DNA of 64,000 bases from Colletes latitarsis. Lineage: Eukaryota; Arthropoda; Insecta; Hymenoptera; Colletidae. Shown here piece after piece: positions 12,101-24,600 of the stretch. Position 1 is the first letter of the stretch, and every line of letters begins with the position of its first letter. A program made the position numbers and the translations under genes. Location of the stretch: NCBI RefSeq assembly GCF_051014445.1, contig NC_135137.1, positions 25,173,501 to 25,237,500 on the forward strand, written 5' to 3'. The notes beneath the pieces are model-generated. The model saw nothing but the letters and a program-made list of their open reading frames with translations, was not told where the DNA came from and did not search any database.

Positions 12101-12760
12101 TACAGGGTGTTCGCCTACCCCTGGGAAAAATTTTAATGGGGGATTCTAGAGGCCAAAATAAGACGAAAATCAAGAATACCAATTTGTCGAGGCTTCGTTA
12201 AAAAGTTATTAACAATTAAATTCAAAAATTTCAAACCGTTCTGGAAAAATTATTTTCGGTTGCGAGGGTCAATTACAATCATTTTTGGTCATTACACATA
12301 CCATCGAAATTCTATCCACTTTCGAGAAAAAAATTCGAGAAGGTGCTTAAATTTTCGACGGAAAAAAAAAATTTCAAATCGTTCTTAAAAAATTATTATC
12401 AATTGCTCGGGTCAATTACAATCATTTTTGGTCATTAGACATACCCTCGTAATCCTAATCATTTTCGAGAAAAAAATTCGAGAAGGTGTGAAATTTTTCG
12501 ACGGACAAAATAATTTCAAATCGTTTTGGAAAAATTATATTCGGTTGCGGGGGTCAATTACAATCATTTTTAGTGAATAGACATATACCCGAAATCTTGC
12601 GCATTTTCGAGAAAAAAATTCGAGTAAGTGCGGAACTTTAATCGTTAATAACTTTTTAACGAAGCCTCCATCAACAAATTGGTATTCTTGATTTTCGTCT
12701 TATTTTGGCCTCTAGAATCCCCCATTAAAATTTTTCCCAGGGTTGGCCGAACACCCTGTA
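12101..12760. mobile_element. TIR element with internal ~142-bp tandem units, copy 1 (3 units)
   Basis: Bounded by TA and TACAGGGTGTTCG-type ends. The inverted arms are about 100 bp long and carry GGGAAAAATTTTAATGGGGG and GGCCAAAATAAGACGAAAATC. Between them a unit containing GGTCAATTACAATCATTTTT repeats at 12267, 12410 and 12552. It has no ORF. Copies at 51298-52116 (four units) and 54206-54722 (two units) have the same arms. Confidence 0.85.
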
Positions 12761-13383
12761 TATTTCTTTCACATTATGGCCGCAAGCTAGCTTTTTTCAA
12801 GGTATAAACAAAAATGTTGTTGTGTTTCTAGTAATTTATGACTATATATTTATATATGCTGTTTTTATTTCTTTGTTTTGTAGTTATTTATTGTTAATAA
12901 TTTTGGATGTTCAAGAACATTATTGTAAACTGATGTTATCGGATATGGTACAAATATGATCCCCAGGAAATTGAACTCTTGATGGCTATTTCCAACACAA
13001 TTACATAGAAGGATTGAGTGGTATCTCCAACCTTCGAGAGATTTTGTCTTTAAAAAAACCGATAAATTATAATAAATTTTGAACGCGCTTATATGTAGAT
13101 TTTTAGAGTTTTGACTTATAAAATCGGACATTAAAATACATTAAAATTTCATACAATTTTCTTACAAATGTACACATTAAATTCGTACATATATATTTCG
13201 AATGTAAATGAACTATCGGTTATGTTTAATTTGTTTAACCATACTTTATTAAAACTTTTGCTATACATTTGCTCAGTACAGTGATACGTTTGTTTAATTT
13301 TGCAATATATTGTGTAGTATTTCAATTGTCATCGTCGTTTATTCATTAAATAACATCGAGAAAGATAATGTCGAATGTCGTAA
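12761..13383. other. AT-rich spacer
   Basis: No feature recognised. An 88-codon minus frame at 12865-13131 has no domain or sensible start. Confidence 0.3.
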
Positions 13384-13712
13384 TTCAGGATCTCTCATAC
13401 ACCTGGGAAAACCTATAACTTGAAAACGGTTGCATACACTCAATGTAATTTCATTCATTTTTATGCAATTCTACATTTAAAAATGCAACTGTGTTTTTTT
13501 AAATGGAATTGTATAATTTTTATTATACTATTCGATACAGTTTTCGATAGCTTCTATAACGAAACATTAAGATACTTATGTCTTACATCTAATAGTTCAA
13601 AAGTTATAACACGTTTTTCATATGACATTACAATTTTGTCATATGAAATTTTATTATACTCTTAATCGTTTAAGAGATACAGCTTTTTCCAGTTGTGTAG
13701 GACACCCTGAAT
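13384..13712. mobile_element. Short TIR element (~330 bp)
   Basis: The left end TTCAGGATCTCTCATACACC and the right end (complement TTCAGGGTGTCCTACACAAC) form imperfect inverted termini over about 30 bp, followed by an A-rich inner motif on both sides. Non-coding; the end resembles the ACAGGGTGTT group. No clear target duplication was seen. Confidence 0.5.
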
Positions 13713-14395
13713 ACAAGAAATAATTACAAAGGTTAAGTTGTTTTATATGGTCTTATTAATGGAATACACACAACTTATGCAGATATATAACTAGAAAATA
13801 AGTTTCTAAAAAAACTCTTAGAAAACACTTTTACATGATTTCTTTAAAACTGCCTTATTTTTTAACTAATTTACTTTTAGTCTATGTCTTCTATGACTTA
13901 CTTTCATTGTATATCATATCACTAAATAACGCGTATACGTATGGATAATTGTTATTAATTTGGAGAAAAAAAACTACAAATTCTTCACAAGTTATACTAG
14001 TTACGAATACTTACAAATAATCTATTAATTTCTTTAGTTTGCGTATGGAATTACAAAAATTGTAACCCTTTCCTCAGGCATAATGATAAACGATATTTAT
14101 AACTATTTCGCTCTACGTTTTGAATAGGTATAGGAATGTAACGATAAATATTCTTCATTAAAAGAGAAATGCAAGCAAAACAACGCGTGTGAAAAGTCAC
14201 AATGTTCCCGTTGTCGATATATAAACAAACAAAAATTCGTATCTTATTTCATCACGATTAAATACGTGAAATTTGTGTATATATGACAATTAAGAAAAAA
14301 TTTGTTTATTCCTCTTGTACTATAAATATTATAATTTACTTTTATCGAGGAAGTATGTGTATATTTATTCACACAAAATTAGAGACATGACAAAG
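13713..14395. other. AT-rich spacer
   Basis: About 680 bases of low-GC sequence in which I see no gene, repeat pair or terminal motif. Confidence 0.3.
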
Positions 14396-15659
14396 TTAAA
14401 TCCCGACTATTTTCTTCCATTGGATTTTGCGTAACGGAATTCGACCAATTGTTTTGATTACTATCGCCTTCCTGGATGCCGTATCGAGATTCATTAATTC
14501 TTGTAACGAATCAGGGTGAGAATCACATTTCTTTTCCAATGCTTTAAGGTCGCGATTGAAGAAGAATCTTCCTACAGCTGCTAGTGTCCCTAACAGGATT
14601 TGTAGTGGTCGGAGTCCAGGGCGAGTAGGGTCTGCGGCAGCCACAGTTTCCTTATCTATTCTTACTGTAATGCCCGGATAGACATAAGTTCTGGGATCTT
14701 CTATTAACTTGACCGGAGCAACACCATTTGTAATTACTTCGGAGTCTTCGGAATCTGGAAGACACAGAGTTAGTCCTAGGGCAGCAGATGAACTTACAGG
14801 AATAGATAGAAAAGATATACATACTGGGTACAGTTTTTAATCGTACAACAGGCTCCCGCGGAGTCGGGAAGGTTTCTACCTGGACTTGTGCAAGTTAGCA
14901 GTTTCTAACCTTTTTTTTATATCTTTGACTGTCTCGGAGATGCTCTTGGGTGCAGAGTTCTTTTTTCCACTACTTTACCTACGTACTTTGCCGGACTGGT
15001 CAGGCTTTCTCCGATCTCCACCCCTCCAATGAAGGCTCCCTGAGTGGTCTTCTCAGAGCTTCAAGATCACAGATGTCAGGGCGTGGCGTTTGCGGTTTTC
15101 CCACCAGATTTAAATTAGGGTGCCTCTTCCAAAATTTGACAATTTTTTGATCTTCTTGGTCTTGGTTAAGAGACATCGTTTCCATAGCCAGACTAGGAAC
15201 TTCTGTTAAGATTTCTGATCCCATGAGGTAAACGAGATACTGATTTTCCTCCTTCCTACTCAGAGTCTCAGTTGGAGAGGAAGGATGAGGATTGTCAATC
15301 CTCTCAAGAGTCGGTTTGGGTGGTTGAGATAGATTCAATGTGCGCGTGCAGTTCGGCCAACAATTACCTTCTGGTTTGGCGGCGCACGCAGGCAGTTACG
15401 AGAGGTGACTGGCAGTGTATCGTGCTTCGTTTACATCACGGTTAGGAAATTCTTCGGAATCAGATGTGGATTTAAAAGAAACTTCCACTGGAGACATTAT
15501 TCCCAATTCCTTCCGTTCGAAATGATCTAGAAATTCACTGTAAGGAATGCCGGTAGGTATGGGAATTTCTTCGACTGATGAAAATCCCTCTAAAATGGAG
15601 GCCATCTTTACCTCGTCTCTACATAGCGGACTATTCGGATCAGACGAGAAGAAATCCAT
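14396..15659 (-). pseudogene. GC-richer decayed or spliced gene of unknown origin; possible endogenous viral element
   Basis: Three minus-strand segments read like one acidic, proline- and serine-rich protein. Segment 1 (15396-15659) starts MDFFSSDPNSPLCRDE. Segment 2 (15000-15338) is in the same frame after one TAA and includes SQPPKPTLERIDNPHPSSP and a basic W-K-R-H-P-N-L-N-L stretch. Segment 3 (14396 to about 14770) is in another frame, with EDSEVITNGVAPVKLIEDP, a small hydrophobic run (LQILLGTLAAVGRFFF) and a basic end. A splice reading is possible between 2 and 3: a GTACGTAG donor and a TCTGTGTCTTCCAG acceptor. GC is well above the surroundings. Composition resembles RNA-virus phosphoproteins, but I recognise no domain. 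It could equally be a host or transposon gene. Confidence 0.3.
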
Positions 15660-15881
15660 AACGGGAATAATATACCGAATGTGAATACAGAACACTTCAC
15701 TACTACGATAAAGCACGTAAATAAAGGGGATAAATGATATAATGAAACTCGCGTGTTCGTACATATTGAGGATCACAATAAACTTCACTCGCGCAGTTAC
15801 AAGTTCTTTAGAATTTAGGCGGAACCGTCGATTACTCAATTTCGAATACGAGTAAATCATTCTTTTAATTTCAGCTAACAT

Positions 15882-16434
15882 GTAAGCTTCGTTATTTTTA
15901 CGCCCTTGCTGATTGGTTAATGTGGCTCTTGGCGTTTGCCAATCAGGGTCTCTTAATTTCTCATCCCCGCCTATTCCTTACCCCCTTAGTACGCTTCCTT
16001 AGAAAGATGAGGGTGGGGAATAGAAAGTTTGGCAATGCAGTGGAATTTCCATCAGGCCCGTTACTTCATGATTTGTCAAGTGCAGACCGTTAGGCCTCGT
16101 AGAGATACCTTCCAAAAATTCGTGGTTTATGACGCTCGCACTTAACTATCGAGGCTGTCGACGAACAAGCTAACTGAACATTCTTTACTCATTTCCTCAA
16201 AATTAGTTTTCGTTGCTGAGTGAGTCATAAACTACACTGACCGTTTTCTTGCCGAATATTTCTTTTACCTGTACGACCAGCAGCTACACGGATAATCGCG
16301 TATTATTACTGTTATTCTTATTTTACTATTAAAGGTGATTATTGAGAATAATAAACACAATACTGATTTCAGTAACGTTAACATATATTATTCACGAACA
16401 GTGTAGCTCGAGGATCGATTACCTTCCCTATAAT
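15882..16434. other. No clear feature
   Basis: Mixed-GC flank of the element above, on its upstream side if that gene is read on the minus strand. It may hold its promoter or a transposon edge. No motif was firm enough to annotate. Confidence 0.25.
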
Positions 16435-17161
16435 TACAGGTAACCCTCCTATAACACGGTAGATAGGTTCCTAAAAAATGCCGTGTTGTGTGGAACCGTG
16501 TTATATGAGACCCAAAGCCAATACAAAAAGCGGGGTTACGTTCCGAAAATTTATTAAAAACAAATATTTTTCTTTAATTCTACATAAGCAACTTAATTTT
16601 TATGAAAAATATAAATGTATGTATATGATAGTTTAGAATATGCACTCGGTATTTATATACGTGGATGTAGAAGGATTTCACACAGTCAAACACGTTTCTC
16701 GGTTATCAATTTATCACAACGTACTTTTTAAATATATTATACAGTTTGTAATAGTGTTGCCAAAATTAACACTCTTACAGGTGGTACCAACATTGTATTT
16801 CAATATAACAATAGTATAACACAAAACAAAAAAGAAACAAAAGATATTATTTTAATTTGACGCAACCTTAATTTAATAAATTATAATTTGTTTATATATT
16901 TTCATGTAAAGCCACTATAGTTCATTATTCCTTCGTGTCATTACTTTGAGGTAATTTAGTTTTTAAATATGTTAAGCAAAAATCATATTATCCAGTGCTG
17001 TAGAAGTACAATGTTGTACAAAGGTTTTCGCAATTTTCTTATTGTGTTAAAGCGAAACCGTGTTATAAGATGCCGAGTTGTAGGAGGGTTCTCGCAATTT
17101 ATGAATCGTGTTATAGCGAAACCGTGTTATATGATGCCGTGTTGTAGGAAGGCTACCTGTA
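16435..17161. mobile_element. Tigger/pogo-like non-autonomous DNA transposon
   Basis: A 727-bp element at TA with termini TACAGGTAACCCTCCTATAA and, inverted, TACAGGTAGCCTTCCTACAA. Subterminal words such as CCGTGTTATA, GCCGTGTTGT and AGCGAAACCGTGTTATA repeat several times near both ends. This resembles the transposase-binding arrays of pogo/Tigger elements. No transposase is left inside. Confidence 0.65.
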
Positions 17162-20100
17162 CTTCCTTCTATCTGTGTATATCTATTTATGGTTGTTTTA
17201 TTTTACACAGACCTTATAAACAACTTGAATTTGTTTACAGAATTTAGTGTTGAGAGTTGAAGATAGTGTTTTTGGAAAATATACCCATCCCATTGTATGA
17301 TAAAGTTTATTAAAAAAAAAAAGAATATTTCCACAGTTGTAAATTAGGGGGGAAAGAGTGTATTTGATGAAATTTGGAAACAAATAGCTATTTGCTTCTT
17401 AACTCAAATGGATTTCCATCGCGAAACGAGAAATGTGTCGATATGCGAGATGTCGATTGAAACAGTAGTTTCTCTGTCACTGGCAGATTTGCTCTTTCTC
17501 GGTAGAAGCAGCATGCCTGAGAAGTAAACAGCATCCGTCGATGTTTCCCTATAGGTTTCGATTACTTATGCAACTACTTTAAGACGAATGAAAATAATGA
17601 GAAACGACAATTTCATGCATTAATAGGTTGATTTCAAGTGACTTAAGTTATTTTCGCTATTTATTGGGACCCACCAATATATTAATTAGTGTAGATAATA
17701 GTAAAGGAAAGTTGCCGAATTTGGACTACTTCATGCAATACAATCGCACATGGCAAATTAAATATTTTTAAAGAATGGTAAAAAAATAAAATAAAATGGT
17801 CGTTATCATATGTTTAAGCAATGTAATTCACCATTTCAGAAAACCGCTGGAAAAATTCGAAACTAAAGAAACATAAATAAACTAACCGAAACAACTAGTT
17901 TCTTGTATTAGCCAAATAGTATTCGAATTTGGACTATTTATTAAATGATAAAGACAATCACATTAAAAAAAAAGAAATGTTGGAAAAATTTAAATATAAA
18001 CCAGATCATATAATATTATATAAAACATTTAACGTTAATTTTTCTTGAGATTCTTTAAGTTGTAATTTATATGAGCTATATGAGATAACAACTGACTGAA
18101 TCTTGATAAGGGACAAAGTCATACGTCACTTGTTTGGTATATAACATATTGTTATTTCTCAAAATATAACGAAAAATTCGTAAACAATTAGTGATACTTT
18201 GGTGGAAACATGTGGCCTAATTTTAAACACTAGAATTAATAAATGGTAACATCATTATGTAGCTAAATAAATGGTGTTTTTTTTAAAAAAAACGTGACGA
18301 TTTTCTGTTTGCTGCAAAATGGCAGCAAGCCTAAATTAAATGTGAATTTTTTAGTCTGTTTAAATATTTGGCTGTACAAACTAACTACGTTGACTCTTAG
18401 CTGCGAACAGCAAGTGACGAAATGAGTTTATGTAGTAGTATGTACAAGTAACTTGTATTATTAATTGAGCAAGACAAACTCGCCCTAAACGTCAAATTAC
18501 AACATCGGTGCAACCTAAACGTGGGGTCTAATTAAAGCAACTCTCCTTCTCTACTTGTCCAACACATTTAATTCTTTTAATATTCGTAAATCATCTATTC
18601 GTATAAACCACCATTAAAATGATATTTTCTGTAATTTAATGTAAATAATTAAAAAAAAAAATAGTTTAGCGAAAGATAATGATAGTCTTTAAATTGACGA
18701 TTTAACTTAATTTGCAATAGTGGTTGTAAATATATAATATAATACCTTGACGAAGTGAAACACTTGATTTGTCGTACCCTCTTATACCTTTAATATTTTA
18801 TCATCATAATCATTTTTGTAAGAAACAATAATAATCGAAAGCTCCGTCCAATTTATCAAACAAATGAAATTAATAAATCTAATTTACCAAGGACATTTAA
18901 TTGCCTTGTATATTTATTTCGCAAAAAATAAATTGATTTAATTATCAATATAGAACGTAAATCAATGGATGAATATAACAAATTGTAATCAAATTGCCTT
19001 CACCTTAGGCTACTAATTCGTCAGAAAATTATTATTATTATAAAATGAGATCACATACAAATTATCATTCCGAGTTATTAATTTCTCGAATTGATTCGAC
19101 GAAATCCGGATTCAAGTTCCAATGCACGTCTCGGGGATGCTCGAGCATATTTGATGCGCGTAATTTATGCACGTTTCCATCATGCGATAAGCCTCGGGAC
19201 GTATCTTGTAACACGTGACAAATAGATCGTTGCCTTTGACGCTACTATTGTTAATTCAACGACTCGATGGGAACTCACCTCTGAAGTCATCCAGTTGGAT
19301 CGAGAAACGGTAGCTCGTTCATCTTGGAGTTGTTTGAAACGTGTCGGATTAACCCCAATCGTGAAACGCGAGAGAAATGCAGTTAGTCTGTTTGTGCGAA
19401 ATGCTTTCCTAATATACTGTGTATTTTGTATGTACAATTGTTCAAATTGTTGATATGTGTACAATTAATCGAAAACTTATTCGTTTGTCATTGTTAAGTT
19501 CGTTTCAGTATAATTTGTTGGGGCTAGTACTAAATTTTTGAATTATTTTTTAAAGTATTTGATATGACAAATGAAAGTAATAAATCAAGTCTAGTAAAGA
19601 TAAAAAACATTAATCTATAGAGATATAGAAAAAATAATGGATAAATTTGTTGTCAATTTTTGTAATTTTACAACATACGTTTTCTTTGTAATTTTAATAT
19701 ATTAAAAACATTTGTCTATAAGATTAACAAATTAAAATAATTCAGTTATAATTCTCGTGTTGAATAGCTGAGATTAAACCCATGCTTATAATTCTACTAA
19801 AATTTTTTGAAAAACACAAACTAAAAATTTTAAGTGGCAGTGCATAGTGTATTACACATTTAAATTTGTTGTACGTAATTGTTTACTCGAATATTTAAAA
19901 TTATTTTGTTGGTCTTCACAATTATATGTTATCAATATATTCAAATTATAAAATATCGTTAACTTTCAAAGAAACACTTTGTGCAAGGAAAGTCGATATA
20001 CCTTCAATCATCAGGTTCAGTCTTTCCAATAAATCATAGAATTTCATTCAAAAGGTAATTATTTTCAGAATGTCCATATTTTAGTTTCAGTAATTTATAA

Positions 20101-21096
20101 ATAATTGGTTCAACGTCGCAGTAGGTTACATTGTAATTTACTTTCATTTATTTACTAGTGCTCGCGTCAAAATCACATAGAATTTTTAAAATAAGGGAAA
20201 AAATTGGAAAAGGAACAGTCGGAACTGGACTTTCATTGAGTCGTCCGAGTTGTAATTTAGTACCCGCATTCGTGAACAAAGCGAAGTAATTACCGTGGTG
20301 GTTAATTGACGTGAACAATGCTTGGTCTGTGCGAACAACGTCATAACATTGAAACCCAGAGGCATCGTCGATACTCATTTTTGCGGGCATCGCGTTATCC
20401 ACCATTAAGCGTTTTCCATCATTTGTCTATCGGGAATCAATGAAAATTCGATACAAAGGGGTATGCGTTTGTGTTTCGCAGCAATGTAACGTTTCACGAT
20501 GGGAAATGTCAAATGAAAAAAGAGATTTTTTTTATTTGACAATTTTATGCATTCGTTATATGTTGATTAAATAAGGCAAAGAATTTATTGAATGTTTATT
20601 ATTTTTCTCATTGTAGAGTTAAAAATAATAAAAATATTATTTAACTATTAGTTACTCGAGTAATTTTGTTACTCGCACGGTGTATTCTATACGCTAATTC
20701 CATAAATTATTTTTTGAGAAATTATTAGCCGATAATATTTGCTTTCCGTGTTATGTATTCATTGATAAATTGTTAAGGAAAGTATTATTGGATAGGATTT
20801 TAAATAAATTATTATTTACATTAGGATAAAAGCTAAATTAACAACAAAAATAATTTATTTTGACAATATAATCAAGTATGTAACATTGAAGAATATTTAT
20901 TTTCAAAAATACATTTCTCTTTTTCGAATGTCACGAAAGAATGTTACGTATGTGTACATCACAATTATACACCTTCACCATACATACACCATTGCGAGTA
21001 AATAAGAGTTATCCCTTCAACGATATTGGGTCATTTATGGTTCACAATAAGTATCCCATTTTATCGCTTATCGCGTTTTAGCTAATTTTCCTCTAT
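17162..21096. other. 3.9-kb AT-rich region without an identified gene
   Basis: Mostly low-GC sequence. A motif GAATTTGGACTA occurs at about 17717 and again near 17932 in direct orientation, like a Tc1 IR/DR end, but no opposite end was found. Two GC-richer islands have open minus-strand frames: 19180-19464, where a GTGAGT follows ...NWMTSE, and 20148-20405 (85 codons from an ATG). Either could be a small exon; neither resembles a known family. Confidence 0.3.
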
Positions 21097-21870
21097 ATGC
21101 AGGGGTCGTTTCGTAAGTAAAGAAACAAATTACTGATGCTGAAATGTTGTTTATTTAACACTAGATTTACGGAAGCCGTCAATTTGACGGATGTCAGATT
21201 CCATATTTAAAATTGCAGAACGCGTAAATATTATTTTCTAACAATTTATGTTGAATTTGTTTGATGCAATGGTATGAATGCATATTCTAATTAAAAGAAA
21301 AATCGTATATTAAGGTAACCATCAACATGAAAGGTATCAATAAATATACGTGCGATCAATGCCCGTAAATCTAGTGTTAATAAGTGTCATAATTTTTGTA
21401 CTTTTTAATATAATCCCCTGTTACACTTATGCACTTATCCCATCGTTTTACTAGCTTTTTTATGCTGGTAGTAACAAATTCTTTATCTTGCTGTCGAAGC
21501 CACTGTTGCACATTCGCACCTTGTTTCGTTATTTCGACATTTCTTGCTTTTAAATTCTTAACATGTGCGAAATCGAGTTTTGCTTATGATCGTCGATAAA
21601 CTATCTTTGAACCCATCTTGCTGATGTTTTACGGAAGTTTAACTTACTGAGAATAATGAAACGAATAGTACCGATGCTTACGTTACACTTTTCAAGGATT
21701 TCTTCAACTATAATTCGCCTGTTGGTTACAATAAGTTCAATAATGTGGTTCGATAGTAATATAAAATGTAATTTATTTAGGTCTAATAAACCATACAGCG
21801 AAATTACAAAGGTAGCGAAGAAAAAATGTTTTATAAAACTGTTTCGATAATAATACACAAACACGGGGAT
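21097..21870 (-). pseudogene. Mariner transposase remnant with catalytic core deleted
   Basis: On the minus strand an N-terminal part (NRRIIVEEILEKCNVSIGTIRFII..SARWVQR, about 21605-21730) matches the second mariner helix-turn-helix and the linker motif before the catalytic domain. It is followed directly by a C-terminal tail (FVTTSIKKLVKRWDKCISVTGDYIKK, about 21395-21480). The whole DDD catalytic domain is absent, so this is a deletion derivative. The 3' terminus near 21102 (GCAGGGGTCGTTTCGTAAGT) lies beyond the MITE at 21155-21380, which landed in the 3' untranslated part. Confidence 0.6.
21155..21380 (+). mobile_element. piggyBac-like MITE (TTAA ends), family 2, copy 1
   Basis: A 226-bp element: TTAACACTAGATTTACGG at the left and the complement CCGTAAATCTAGTGTTAA-type end at the right. 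It has TTAA at both sides and contains CGTCAATTTGACG, a small palindrome. The element at 47805-48029 is the same family in opposite orientation. It is inserted in the mariner remnant's 3' end. Confidence 0.8.
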
Positions 21871-22732
21871 TCCCCGCGACCGACTGGCGAGCCTTTCTTG
21901 GGGGTGCCCCTACGATCGACCAGTACTCCAACGTAAAGCACCATCGTGCGGCCATAAGCGTACCACAAATAATGCAAGCTTTTAGAGCCGAAATAGAAAT
22001 CTCGATTGAACACGCTCCGGACGTTGCATTATCGATAACGTTTATTCGGTCACTTCTAAACTGATTTTTATCCATTTGTAAAAATTTACACGATTCTGTC
22101 ACATTGTTTAAACAGCGTGCTGTAAATTTCAGTAACCATAACACTCTCAGACATCAAGAATCAAATCATCTTAACAATATGACCTTCCATGCTTGTACGA
22201 ATAAAAAAGATTATAAACATTAAAATAATTGACAATCAATCGACGTATGATCATGGTAGTGATGACAGCTAATAATTCTATGACAATCCTCGTTTTAATA
22301 TCATATGAACGAGCGTTTGTCTCTTTATTTATTGAATGATCCCTGTATTTTTGTCGCATTCAATTATTCTTCATTGTTACTGTTGGAATTAGATAGCATA
22401 ATACCAAAGATATATCGAATAAAATATTATAGCTGTCAAAAATTTCCGACCAAAATATAATTTTGACATACATATCTTTTTAAATTGATACGTTATAAAG
22501 AACTCGTGATATATTGGCATTGCTTCCTGAAATTTAGTAACATCAATTTTTGTGCTCAACAATGTTCAACTCTGATAAAAATTTCTGGCCAAGCCCATAA
22601 AGTACAATATATACAAATATATACAAAATTGTTAATATAATGTATTTATATGTCAATTATATACAATTAGTACTTATAAGGAACATTAGGCAGCTCAAAG
22701 GCTCCAAAAATTCTGAAATTTTATATACATAC
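21871..22732. other. Spacer with one GC-rich patch
   Basis: 21840-22020 is GC-rich against AT-rich flanks and has two overlapping minus-strand frames (123 and 60 codons). I recognise neither. The rest is AT-rich without features. Confidence 0.25.
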
Positions 22733-23170
22733 AGTGTCAGGCATTTCTCTCACTAACAAGGAAGCACCACGAACGATCAGACTCCGATTTTGATGAAATT
22801 TTGTAAGCTTGCAAAACAACCGAAAGTAATACATACGTATTTTGTTTAGTTGCGGTACTCAAGTTCAAGGGGTGAAACCACCCTCCAAACTTTGACCTCG
22901 AAAGTTTAACTCGGAATCGGTTAGAAATAGAAAAAAAATGTTTTGACAAAAATTAAATGGTTTTTGGCATATGAGAAGAAAATGTTTGAGTTGTAAAAAA
23001 ATTTTTTAAAAATGTTTAAAAAAAATGCATCCGCCGTGTTTATTTGAAAAGTTACAGCAATTGTTCATAGAACAAAAAAGATAGCATGTTTTATTCTAAA
23101 CTCAACCATATACATATAGTATCCTCAACAGCTAACACAAAAATTCCATTTATTACGCCGGCACGATTTA
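22733..23170. repeat. Long inverted repeat arm, left partner of 30245-30573
   Basis: This stretch is an inverted copy of 30245-30573, sharing blocks such as GGAAGCACC, ACCACCCTCCAAA, CTCAAACATTTTCTTCTCA and AATGGAATTTTTGTGTTA (the last two read on the complement). The pair brackets the BEL/Pao element and the capsid-like ORF. It may be the two ends of one DNA element split by these insertions, or two copies of one MITE. Confidence 0.6.
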
Positions 23171-23451
23171 GAAATTGCAGGTACAATGTATGTAATTACT
23201 CTATATAGTCTCTGCAATAGTGATACTCGTCAAAGAAATGTTTAAGACATAAAGATTTTTCACACCATCCGCATTTAATCGACAGAATTTTGGAACGCAT
23301 TTGGTCTTCCGTCTATGTTCTCGTTTCTGTACGACGAGTACTTAATGAAGTTCTGAAACCTAGGGGATGAAAACTGATTGTAGATCAGAAATTGTAATTT
23401 TATTATATTGTTCCTGGCGTGGAGGTTAATGGTCGTGATTTAAAACGAGCA

Positions 23452-24600
23452 TCACGTCTGAAAATCGATGAACGAAATTCTTCCAAGTGTAAAAGCCAGA
23501 ATATCTCCTATTGTACGAAGTAGATGCTGTTTAAACGATTTAACGGCAGCTTCCCATAGTCCTCCAAAATGAGGAGATCTTGGAAATGAGAAATGCCAAG
23601 TAATGCCCTTGTTGGTTAAATATTTTATAGTTACATGTCGATGTTTTTCGGACCTTAATAACTCTTCCATCTCGGTTAACTTATTTCTAGCCCTTACAAA
23701 ATTTGTACCATTGTCAGAATAAATGGTGCGAGTATAACCGCATCTATTAAAAAATCTTAAACTAGCAATAAACACATCGGTTGACAAATCGCTAACAACT
23801 TCGAGGTGTATTGCCTTTGTTACAAAACATATAAAAACCGCAATTCAAACCTTTAATTTTTTCGTATTGCAGAATTTCTTCTCTTTAATATGAAATGGAC
23901 CGCAAAAATCGATTCCGACGATTTGAAACGGCCTCGCTGAGTTTACACGATCTTTCGGTAATTTACCCATTGAATATTGGGGTGTAATTTGCGGATTAGT
24001 TCTAAAATATTTGATACAATTTCGAATGATGTATCTTACTGTATTTTTACCATCAATGGGCCCAGTACCTTTGTCTCACAGCGTTTAAAGTTCCCAATAT
24101 ACCTGCGTGCATACAGCGGTGATGCTTGTTACGAATAATGAGAGATGGCACGTGATTAGTCTTAGGAAAAAAAATCGGATATTTTTGTGAATATCTAATA
24201 TTTGAATTTTGTAGGCGATCACCGACGCAAATGATACCGTGTTCGATAAAAGGAGACAGTGCATACAATTTACTGGTTTCAGAAACCATGCCCTTGGTAT
24301 TTAACTCCTGAAATTCTCGCGTGAAATGAGTTCTTTGGATATTTTTAATAATACTATCTTGAGCTCTTTGAACCTCGAAAATCTATAGCGGCCCCGTATT
24401 TCTTTCTAGCTTAAAGACATTTTTACAGAAACGAAAACAATATGCTGTTACTCGCTGCACGGTGGTTAACGAGGAAAAATGCTCGAAATAATTTATTTGG
24501 CTTATACGACTAACTAGCGTAACTCGAAGCTTTTGTATATCTTTGGTAGGGATTGGTATTATGGGCCACTTTAATGGCAATTCGGACAACCATACTGGAC
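23452..24600 (-). pseudogene. BEL/Pao integrase region
   Basis: Minus-strand pieces in several frames. First is a linker (SPVWLSELPLKWPI). Next is the zinc-binding region (HHRCMHAGILGTLNAVRQRYW). After that comes the DDE core, with YSDNGTNFVRARNKLTEMEELL holding the second Asp and HFGGLWEAAVKSFKQHLLR holding the Glu. The first Asp block is only in a shifted frame near 23900. This domain would insert the cDNA into the host genome. Frameshifts and stops between the parts make it inactive, and the C-terminal domain beyond the core is absent. Confidence 0.75.

Noticed and set aside
17710..17940. Pair of GAATTTGGACTA direct repeats resembling an IR/DR end
   Set aside because: No transposase and no inverted partner end were found, so the call as an element is not supported.
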